Shown here: positions 57,944-64,000 of the stretch, in pieces
Position numbering within the stretch: position 1 is the first letter of the stretch
How the letters are laid out: each line of letters opens with the position of its first letter
The notes under the pieces: generated by a model
Told to the model about the DNA's origin: nothing
Database searches by the model: none
What the model saw: the letters and a program-made list of their open reading frames with translations, nothing else
Origin: a bacterium
GTDB lineage: Bacteria; Joyebacterota; Joyebacteria; Joyebacterales; Joyebacteraceae
NCBI GenBank assembly: GCA_025774935.1
Contig: JALGZK010000005.1
Span: forward strand, 62,001 to 126,000
DNA length: 64,000 nt
Direction of reading: 5' to 3'
Translations under genes and position numbers: made by a program

Positions 57944-58897
57944 TCAGGCGCTGTCCACTCCTCTCCGAATCGCTGCCCAGAGCAGCGGGAAGAGGAGCTC
58001 GTGCCTGCCCCTAAGTGCAATGCCCATGCCAGATTGTGCCGTCGGCCGCCCGACCACGTTCAGCATCGCCCTGTAGGGCTCGTTCATGTCCATGCCGACG
58101 GCCGTGAAGCCGCCTGCGGCGCGGCCCAGGTTCCGGGCCACGGTGAGCGCCTTCAGGAATACCTCCGGGAGGACGACTGCCGACCCGACGTTGACCACCA
58201 CGCCGCCCCCGAGTCCGGCGACCACCTCCGCCAGGATCCTGAAGTCGGTGAGGCTCGTCTCCCCGATCGCCCCTCCGTCAGTGGCTGGATGCTGGTGGAT
58301 TATGTCGGTTCCGAGTGCGACGTGCACGGTGAGGGGGATTCCGAGCTCGTTTGCCCGCGCCGTGATGCTCGCGTCGCGGTGAGGCGCCTCTAACTCGGCG
58401 AGCTTCCGACCGAGCCCTTCGCCAAACCCGAGCCCGCCGTCCCGCGCTTCGACGACCGCGGCGTTCATGTGGTCCGCCGTCTCAGCGCACATGCCGAACG
58501 TTCCGTCCTCGAGCCCGGCCGCAACGTCTTCGGAGGTCCTCCCCCACATCGCGAGCTCGAAGTCGTGGATCGCCCCGGCGCCGTTCGTCGCGAGCGCGGT
58601 CACCACCTTCCTCTCCATGAGATCGATCAGGAGCCTCGACAGCCCGCACTTCACGAGGTGCGCCCCGAACATCACCAGCACCGCCCTCCCGCCCGCCGCC
58701 GCGCCCGCGATCGCGTCGACCGCCGATCTGAGATCGGTCCCCGCGAAGAGCCTGGGCACGACCCCCATGAACGCGTCCACCTCATCGCCGGGATCGTACG
58801 GGCGAACAAGGTCCTCGACCCGCACGGTCCCGCCGCGCTCGTCGATCGAGACCCGTCGCACACCCGACAGGTCCGCCTGCGCGAATCGCGACGCCAT
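57944..58897 (-). CDS. Deoxyhypusine synthase-like family protein
   Basis: The 317-residue protein looks like the bacterial deoxyhypusine-synthase-like group: an NAD-binding-type core with VLVMFGAHLVKCGLSRLL, ATNGAGAIHDFELA, GMCAETADHMN and HQHPATDGGAIGETSL. In eukaryotes and archaea the enzyme modifies eIF5A; bacterial relatives often act in polyamine metabolism or are uncharacterised. I did not locate the catalytic lysine with certainty. It ends the lipopolysaccharide-core style operon, 9 bp after the DUF3108 gene. Confidence 0.58.
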   Translation of the reverse strand: MASRFAQADLSGVRRVSIDERGGTVRVEDLVRPYDPGDEVDAFMGVVPRLFAGTDLRSAVDAIAGAAAGGRAVLVMFGAHLVKCGLSRLLIDLMERKVVTALATNGAGAIHDFELAMWGRTSEDVAAGLEDGTFGMCAETADHMNAAVVEARDGGLGFGEGLGRKLAELEAPHRDASITARANELGIPLTVHVALGTDIIHQHPATDGGAIGETSLTDFRILAEVVAGLGGGVVVNVGSAVVLPEVFLKALTVARNLGRAAGGFTAVGMDMNEPYRAMLNVVGRPTAQSGMGIALRGRHELLFPLLWAAIRRGVDSA

Positions 58898-58906
58898 AGT
58901 ACCCTC

Positions 58907-59737
58907 CTAGGGGAGACCCGAGACGGCCGTCTCCGCGTACGTGAGCTCCGAGAGCTCGGCCGAGATCGAACCGATGATGACCTTGCTCCGCATGAGCACG
59001 GGGATCTTGTGCTCGTCGTCCGTAAGCCAGACCGTGAGCTTGCCCTCGCTCTTGAAGATCCCCGAGGCCCGCAGGATCGGCTCGACCACGAAGCAGTCGA
59101 ACTTCCCGGCGGGGACGTCGATCGTCTCGCGTCGCAGCACCTTGATCTCGAGGGGGTAGTTCTTCCTGTCGGCGTGGTTCTCGATGAAGACCGACTTCCC
59201 GACCTCCAGCTCCATCATGCGAACGTAGTAGAGGGAAGAGAGGATGTCCTGGGCCTCGAGCGCGAGCGGGATGAGCTCGCCCTTCCGCTTCGGGTAGACG
59301 GCGATGTGCCGGTCATGGTCGAAGATGACGAGGTCCTCGGAGCGGTAGTTGCCCTCTCTGATGTGCTTCTCGAACCTCCGCGTAACGAGCTCGCGCGTGT
59401 CGAGGAACGACTCGACGACGTCCCGGACCTCGAAAAAGGCGGAGAAGAACGAGTTCGTCTCGGCGACTGAGACGATGTGATAGCAGAGGTGCCCGCGCTC
59501 GCGGACGACGTCGGGGATGCCCATGATCGCGGTGCCGGCGTTCACGAACCCGTAGCCGATCTCAAAGACGAGTCTCTCGCCGACGCCGAACGGCGGCACG
59601 GTCACCTCGCGGTCCGGTCCCAGGGCCGGGATCCCCTCGTCAGCGGTCGCACACGGGCAGGCGAGCGCGAGGGCGGCCACGGCGAGAGCGGCCGCCATCC
59701 ACATCATTGAGCGACGCGCGGTCACTCGTTCACTCAT
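58907..59737 (-). CDS. DUF3108 periplasmic protein
   Basis: ATG at 59737 follows GGAGG by 8 nt and overlaps the phosphatase stop. The 276 residues begin with a signal peptide (about 10-33, ending CATA) and continue as the DUF3108 beta-barrel-like domain: VGERLVFEIGYGFVNAGTA, VVESFLDT, YPLEIKVLRRETIDVPAGKFDCF (in parts), VEPILRASGIFKSEG and WLTDDEHKIPVLM. The family is frequent near LPS genes in Gram-negative bacteria; its biochemical role is unknown. Confidence 0.82.
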   Translation of the reverse strand: MSERVTARRSMMWMAAALAVAALALACPCATADEGIPALGPDREVTVPPFGVGERLVFEIGYGFVNAGTAIMGIPDVVRERGHLCYHIVSVAETNSFFSAFFEVRDVVESFLDTRELVTRRFEKHIREGNYRSEDLVIFDHDRHIAVYPKRKGELIPLALEAQDILSSLYYVRMMELEVGKSVFIENHADRKNYPLEIKVLRRETIDVPAGKFDCFVVEPILRASGIFKSEGKLTVWLTDDEHKIPVLMRSKVIIGSISAELSELTYAETAVSGLP

Positions 59738-60338
59738 CTGCCGCACCTCCACCGGCTCCCTCGCCGATCCGCTCCAGGATCCATGCGACCGCCTCCCTGA
59801 GGTCGCGGGCGACGTGGGCGATAGACAGATCTTCCCTCTCTGTCTCCGACCTCTCCTCCCGACCGTGGCCGGTCATGACGAGGACGGCCGTGAGCCCTGC
59901 CCGGTTGGCGAACTCGATGTCCGTCGAATGGTCGCCGACCATGAAGCTCGCTGCCACGTCGACGTCCAGATCGCGGGCGGCCTGCTCCAGCATCCCGGTC
60001 CGGGGCTTCCTGCATGAGGTGTCCCGCGTGAAGCGGTCCTCGGGCCCCTCCGAGTAGTTGGGGCAGTAGTAGGCGCCGTCGAGAACCGCACCCTCCGCGG
60101 CGAGGAGCTCCTCGAGCCGTTCGTGGACGCGCGCCATATCGTCCTCGCCCATGAGCCCCCTCGCGACACCCGACTGGTTGCTCACGAGCACGACGAGGAG
60201 GCCGGCTTCGTTCAGGGATCGCACGGCCGCTGCTGCCCCGTCGATGAGAACGAGGTCCTCCGGACGAGTGACGTACCCGCGCTCAATGTTGATCGTCCCG
60301 TCCCGGTCTAGAAACGCGGCCCTCCTCCCCTTCGTCAT
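59730..60338 (-). CDS. gmhB: HAD-IIIA phosphatase, GmhB-like
   Basis: GmhB removes the C7 phosphate of heptose 1,7-bisphosphate on the way to ADP-heptose for LPS core. The 202 residues have DRDGT (11-15, nucleophile Asp11), SNQSG (53-57), CRKP (109-112) and the motif VGDHSTDIEFA. The zinc loop is partly degenerate: Cys92 (YYCPNY) and Cys109 remain, but the usual His and third Cys are replaced. ATG at 60338 overlaps the ligase gene stop (ATGA). The heptosyltransferase-like gene in the operon supports a heptose role. Confidence 0.82.
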   Translation of the reverse strand: MTKGRRAAFLDRDGTINIERGYVTRPEDLVLIDGAAAAVRSLNEAGLLVVLVSNQSGVARGLMGEDDMARVHERLEELLAAEGAVLDGAYYCPNYSEGPEDRFTRDTSCRKPRTGMLEQAARDLDVDVAASFMVGDHSTDIEFANRAGLTAVLVMTGHGREERSETEREDLSIAHVARDLREAVAWILERIGEGAGGGAADE

Positions 60339-61552
60339 GACGAGGTCCCCTCCCCCGCGGCGGCTCCGATCGCGAGGAGCGCGAGCAGGAGCGTCCCGGT
60401 CTCGCCGCCCATCACGGTCGCCCCCAGCCCGGCGGCGATCAACACGACTGCGCCTCCGAGCGCTCCGCAGGACACGGCCCGCCACAGACGACGCCGCACG
60501 CTACGGACGGACCGAAGCACGTCTCTAATACCCAATACCAGAAACAGGGCCAGAGCGCCAGCACCGAGCAGTCCTGTCTCGGAGGCGGCCTGCAGCAAGT
60601 CGTTGTGGGCGTGCAGCTGGGGTTCGACGACCCGCTCGTCGCGGTAGACGATGCCGAAGAGGTCGAAGCTCCCGAGGCCGTGGCCGAGGACGGGCCTCTC
60701 GCCGACCTTCTCGATGGCTCCCTTCCATGCGACGAACCTCGCGTCGATCTGATACCGCGCGGTAATCACACGGGCTTCGGGGTGAGTCGCGACGAACACC
60801 CACGCGCCGACCGCCGCGACGACGAGGAGAGCGAGAGCGTATCGCCTGCGCGACAGGAGAGCCAGGAGGCACGCGAACCCGGCCGCGGCCCCGGCGAAGG
60901 CCCCCCGTGTCTTCGTCAGGACGAGCGCCCCCACCGTCGCTGCCGTCGAGAGCCAGAGGAGCGGGCCCGCCACACGAGCGCGCCACTCGAACCAGAGAAG
61001 CGCAGCTGCGACTACGGCGGCGGCCGCGAGGTACTCCCCGGCGGGAACGGCGTTCTCGATCGAAGGGAGCGCCAGGCGGTGGCGGACCTCGGCCCCGATG
61101 AAACCCGCGTACCCCATGACCGCGGCGACCGCGGCTCCCGCCACGATCGCCCACGCGAAGAGAAGCGTCCGGCTTCGGCGCTGGCAGGCGTCGAGGACGA
61201 GCGGGAACACCACGAGCACCAGCGCCCGGATGACGAGATCGAATGGCTTCCGGAGGGCGGGCTCTGCGAATGCGACCGACAGTGTGGCGATCAGGAACAG
61301 CGCTCCGAGCGCGACAACGGAGCCGCGTCGCCGGAAGGCCGGGGCCTTGCCGCACGCGAGCTTCCCGACGAAGCCGGCGATCGCCAGAGCGAGACCGATC
61401 GACTTGACCGACTCGCCCACCGGGAGCCCGAAGAGGAGGACGACGAGACCGAACGTCTGCAGCCCGTCGAAGGCGCCGGCGCACCTCCAGAGCCTCCGTC
61501 TCGTCGAGGAGTCATTCACCTGAGTTTTCCCGCGACTCGCCTCAGGGGCCAC
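60335..61552 (-). CDS. O-antigen ligase-like membrane protein
   Basis: About ten hydrophobic segments over 405 residues and the WaaL/Wzy signature GERPVLGHGLGSFDLF followed by QLHAHNDLLQAASETGLLG in the large periplasmic loop (read in parts). This favours ligation of O-chain or polymer to lipid A-core. GTG at 61552 is preferred because GGAGG lies 8 nt upstream; other GTG starts at 61561 and 61519 have poorer spacing. It overlaps the upstream transferase gene slightly. Confidence 0.82.
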   Translation of the reverse strand: MAPEASRGKTQVNDSSTRRRLWRCAGAFDGLQTFGLVVLLFGLPVGESVKSIGLALAIAGFVGKLACGKAPAFRRRGSVVALGALFLIATLSVAFAEPALRKPFDLVIRALVLVVFPLVLDACQRRSRTLLFAWAIVAGAAVAAVMGYAGFIGAEVRHRLALPSIENAVPAGEYLAAAAVVAAALLWFEWRARVAGPLLWLSTAATVGALVLTKTRGAFAGAAAGFACLLALLSRRRYALALLVVAAVGAWVFVATHPEARVITARYQIDARFVAWKGAIEKVGERPVLGHGLGSFDLFGIVYRDERVVEPQLHAHNDLLQAASETGLLGAGALALFLVLGIRDVLRSVRSVRRRLWRAVSCGALGGAVVLIAAGLGATVMGGETGTLLLALLAIGAAAGEGTSS

Positions 61553-62756
61553 CGCGAGCACCTCCCCGTCCCGGGTCGCCCTCGAGCGCCCCGGAGATGA
61601 GCTTGAGTGCCTGCTCAGCGCGGCCCTCCCAGGTGTTCGCGTAGCCGAAGCGCATCCGCTCGCGCCTCAGGGGCAGGTCGTCCGTCTCGCGAAGGGCTTC
61701 CTCGATCCCCGTGACGAAGCCGCCGACCGTGTCCGCCGTCCGGAGCAGGTCTCCCCTCTCGAGCGCCGCCGGGAACGGCGTCGCGACGACGGGCTTCCCA
61801 CATAGCAGGTACTCGTAGAGCACGATCGGGTCGCAGTGAGTCGCGAACGCCCCTTCCCGAAGTGGCTGGACGGCGACGTCGCACCGCGCGACGAAGGACG
61901 GGAACTCCGCGTAGCTCCTTCTTCCCGCCAACGTCACGTTGCCCGGAAGCGCGGATTCCCTGAGCGCACGCCCGGGCGGACCGACGACGACGAGGTTCCA
62001 TTCGGGTCTGGCGCGCGCGACGCCGAGGAAGAGCTCCTCGTCGAACCACCCGTAGGCCGCTCCGCCGTACATGATCACGGGCCCCTCGAGGCCAGCGAGT
62101 ACGGACGGCGCGCCCCGGCTCGCGGCGAGGGCGGCACCGAGCTCGTCGCGCGACGCTTCCGGATCGCCCGTGATCGCCTCGGCGAAGTGGCGCCTGTCGG
62201 CCGCGTTCGGGAGGCGGTGCGCTTTGCCCGAGTCCGCCTTCGCGTCGAGGAGCGCCTGCGAGACCACGAAGACGAGATCGGCCGCCTCGATCATGTCCCG
62301 CTCGATCGCAGACGTTGCCTCCGGATCGGCGCCGCTCGTCGCCGCGGGCTCGTCGGCGGCGTGGTAGACGACGAGCGACTCGCCGAGCGATCCCGCATAG
62401 GCAACGTGCTCCGGTGCGAACGCCCAGAGAACGGGGCGCTCGAGCCCCAGCGACGTCGCTGCCTTCGTCACGCGCCGGGCGTGCCGTCGGTGGAATTCGA
62501 GCCTCGACCGGGGACTCGACGGGTGCGACGGGACGACCGGCGACAGCACCCACAACCGCTCGTCGACGCGACGAAGGCCGAGGAGCTTCGGCCAGCGCCT
62601 CCGCCGTCCGACGACCGAGAAGACGTCGAGCGGCGGATCGACGTAGAGCACGCTCGCCGAGCGGGAGACGACCTGCATCAGGTGCTGCTTGCTCGTCGGC
62701 AGGCCGGTCCAGTGGTTCGCGGAGGCGCAGATGACGTCGGGCACCCGGTCGGTCAC
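61542..62756 (-). CDS. Glycosyltransferase, GT-B fold
   Basis: The 404-residue protein has a divergent N-domain with ICASANHWTGLPTSKQHLM, resembling GT4-type teichuronic or capsule transferases, ADEPAATSGAD, and a C-domain with VIMYGGAAYGWFDEEL, VQPLREGAFATHCDPIVLYEYL (in parts) and GKPVVATPFP. GTG at 62756 overlaps the GT9 stop; the longer frame is spurious. The donor sugar is unknown. Confidence 0.82.
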   Translation of the reverse strand: MTDRVPDVICASANHWTGLPTSKQHLMQVVSRSASVLYVDPPLDVFSVVGRRRRWPKLLGLRRVDERLWVLSPVVPSHPSSPRSRLEFHRRHARRVTKAATSLGLERPVLWAFAPEHVAYAGSLGESLVVYHAADEPAATSGADPEATSAIERDMIEAADLVFVVSQALLDAKADSGKAHRLPNAADRRHFAEAITGDPEASRDELGAALAASRGAPSVLAGLEGPVIMYGGAAYGWFDEELFLGVARARPEWNLVVVGPPGRALRESALPGNVTLAGRRSYAEFPSFVARCDVAVQPLREGAFATHCDPIVLYEYLLCGKPVVATPFPAALERGDLLRTADTVGGFVTGIEEALRETDDLPLRRERMRFGYANTWEGRAEQALKLISGALEGDPGRGGARGGP

Positions 62757-63814
62757 GCTCGCTTCCCTCCTGCGAACTCCGCGAGAGCCGTCATGACGTC
62801 CTCGACGCTCACGGCCTCGATGCAGGGATCGTCGGGGCGCTGACAGGGCGCCCTCTGGTCGCACGGGCTGCACGGGTAGCCGGCTGTCAGGAGACGGCGC
62901 TCCACGGCGCGCGGTCCCCACGTGTCCTGGGTCGTCGGTCCGAGGATGCCGACGATCGGCGTCTCCACGGCGGCGGCGACGTGGAGCGGCCCGCTGTCGT
63001 TCCCCACGAGGGCCACCGCGCCCGCGGCGACAGCGGCCAGCTCCCGAACGCTCGTGCGTCCGCCGAGGGACACCGCCGTGCCGTCCGACGCGGCGACGAC
63101 GTCCTCGACGAGCCCCTTGTCCTTCGGGGAGCCGGCGACGGCGGTCGAGAGCCCGAGCCGTTCCTTCGCGAGGGCGGCAACTTCCCCGAAGCGCTCCGCC
63201 GGCCAGACCCTGAGGGGTCCGCCGGCGCCGGGCGCGATCACGATGTAGTCCGAGTCCCGAGCGAGTCCGCTCTCCGCGAGAAGCTCCCGCGCGCTCCGGA
63301 GCTCGTCTGCCGACAGGTAGATGCGCGGAACCGGAGTCCCGGGGAGAGTCGCCCCGACCGTCTCGACGGCCGAGACGAAGTGGTCGGCGACGTGGCCGGA
63401 GGCGCGATAGGGAACGCTCCTGTCCAGGATGCGCCCGAGGCCGAAGCCCGCGTGGCTGAAGCCGACCGTGAACGAGGGCTCAGCGAAGAGCAGGAGGAGC
63501 GATGAGCGGTGGTCGCCGGTGAGGTCGACGGCGAGGTCGAATCGCCGGCGCCGGAGCTCGCGTGCGAGCTTCCACAGCCACACGGGGCTGTGGTAGTTCT
63601 CGACGGCATCGTAGACGATGATCTCGTCGATGTTCGGGTTGCCGGCGAGCACGTCTCGCGCGCGCCTCTTGACGAGGACTGAGACCTCCGCCTCGGGGAA
63701 CCTCCGCTTCAGCGCCTCGAAGACCGGGATCGAGACGACGACGTCGCCCAGAAAATACAGACGCACGACGAGGATCGATCGGACGCTCTCCGGGTGGAAC
63801 GGTCTCTCTCTCAT
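62753..63814 (-). CDS. GT9 family (heptosyltransferase-like) glycosyltransferase
   Basis: GT9 enzymes such as WaaC/WaaF add ADP-heptose to LPS core. The 353 residues show RLYFLGDVVVSIPVFEALKR, DLTGDHRSSLLL, PGAGGPLRVWPAERFGEVAAL (in parts) and GNDSGPLHVAAAVETPIVGILGPT (in parts), the nucleotide-binding signature. The C-terminal Cys motif CSPCDQRAPCQRPDDPC is common in this family. ATG at 63814 overlaps the preceding stop (ATGA). Confidence 0.9.
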   Translation of the reverse strand: MRERPFHPESVRSILVVRLYFLGDVVVSIPVFEALKRRFPEAEVSVLVKRRARDVLAGNPNIDEIIVYDAVENYHSPVWLWKLARELRRRRFDLAVDLTGDHRSSLLLLFAEPSFTVGFSHAGFGLGRILDRSVPYRASGHVADHFVSAVETVGATLPGTPVPRIYLSADELRSARELLAESGLARDSDYIVIAPGAGGPLRVWPAERFGEVAALAKERLGLSTAVAGSPKDKGLVEDVVAASDGTAVSLGGRTSVRELAAVAAGAVALVGNDSGPLHVAAAVETPIVGILGPTTQDTWGPRAVERRLLTAGYPCSPCDQRAPCQRPDDPCIEAVSVEDVMTALAEFAGGKRA

Positions 63815-64000
63815 GCGGCCTCCCGGGCTCCCCGGCGAGGAGCGGTCCTCGTCCCGCCCGCAGCGTCGATCTCCGCGGCGAAGCACTCCTCGACGCGGTC
63901 GATCATCGTGGTGAGCGAGAACTCGCCCGCAACTCGCTGCCTTGCCTCGGCGGCGAGTCTCGACGCGAGGTCCGGATCCGACAGAGCTCTGAGAATCGCG
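63811..64000 (-). CDS. Glycosyltransferase C-terminus, 5' part outside window
   Basis: Only the last 62 codons are visible. They read as the C-terminal helices of a GT4 enzyme (ILRALSDPDLASRLAAEARQ, then GEFSLTTMIDRVEECF) with a short Ala/Arg/Gly tail. The stop overlaps the GT9 start, so it belongs to the same operon. Confidence 0.7.
   Translation of the reverse strand, partial: AILRALSDPDLASRLAAEARQRVAGEFSLTTMIDRVEECFAAEIDAAGGTRTAPRRGAREAA

Noticed and set aside
1-64000. CRISPR arrays, insertion sequences, integrases, toxin-antitoxin or phage genes
   Set aside because: No regular repeats with spacers, transposase motifs, integrases or attachment-site repeats beside the tRNAs were seen.

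Overview
This window looks like chromosome from a Gram-negative, GC-rich, probably uncultured bacterium. An outer membrane is implied by LptE, a Wza-type export lipoprotein, an ADP-heptose phosphatase, a heptosyltransferase-like GT9 enzyme and WaaL-like ligases. Two secreted proteins (an M28 peptidase and a putative glycoside hydrolase) end in FlgD-Ig/T9SS-like C-terminal modules of the kind common in Fibrobacteres-Chlorobi-Bacteroidetes relatives and candidate phyla such as Eisenbacteria, Latescibacteria and Krumholzibacteria. The phylum is an inference; no 16S gene is present. Every supported gene, including all five tRNAs, lies on the minus strand, so transcription runs from high to low coordinates. 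No insertion sequence, phage gene, CRISPR array or rRNA was seen.

From right to left. 57.9-64.0 kb is a lipopolysaccharide-core style operon with 4-nt stop/start overlaps: partial glycosyltransferase, GT9 transferase, glycosyltransferase, O-antigen ligase-like protein, GmhB-like phosphatase, DUF3108 protein and a deoxyhypusine-synthase-like protein. 56.7-57.9 kb is a separately controlled unit: a near-consensus sigma-70 promoter, a ~190-nt structured leader, an intrinsic terminator, then a WbaP/PssY-type initiating sugar transferase, then a large terminator and a GT39 membrane glycosyltransferase. 33.7-54.9 kb is a long exopolysaccharide locus headed by a -24/-12 (sigma-54) promoter candidate: Wza, Wzz, ExeA-type ATPase with SPOR domain, CpsD-like P-loop protein, Wzy, two GT4 enzymes, heparinase II/III-like protein, GDP-mannose dehydrogenase (AlgD-like), GT4, radical SAM protein, two GT4 enzymes, ManC, GalT and GlgA. 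ManC plus AlgD imply GDP-mannose and GDP-mannuronate as precursors, so a uronic-acid-rich polymer is likely.

26.8-33.7 kb holds a Gly-Cys-Leu tRNA cluster with its own promoter and terminator, a secreted hydrolase behind an excellent sigma-54 promoter, and an operon cvpA / degenerate ClpB-like protein / aldehyde dehydrogenase. 9.3-26.8 kb is housekeeping: tRNA-Val, infC-rpmI-rplT-pheST, zapB-like/zapA, rarA, rny-ymdB-folD, xseAB-ispA-dxs, nadK, pgsA and a DUF362 ferredoxin whose 3' end overlaps tRNA-Arg. 0-9.1 kb has the M28 peptidase, a HAD phosphatase fused to a dolichol-kinase-like membrane domain, WbpA and WbpP-like enzymes (UDP-GlcNAc to UDP-GalNAcA), a degenerate sigma-54 activator, lptE and holA.

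A recurring theme is NTPase-family proteins that have lost catalytic signatures: the NtrC-like regulator (no phosphoacceptor Asp, no GAFTGA, altered Walker B), the ClpB-like protein (both Walker B motifs and the pore loop altered) and the CpsD-like protein (no P-loop lysine). Together with two sigma-54 promoters on cell-surface genes and the structured leader at the initiating transferase, these are the best leads for undescribed biology here.
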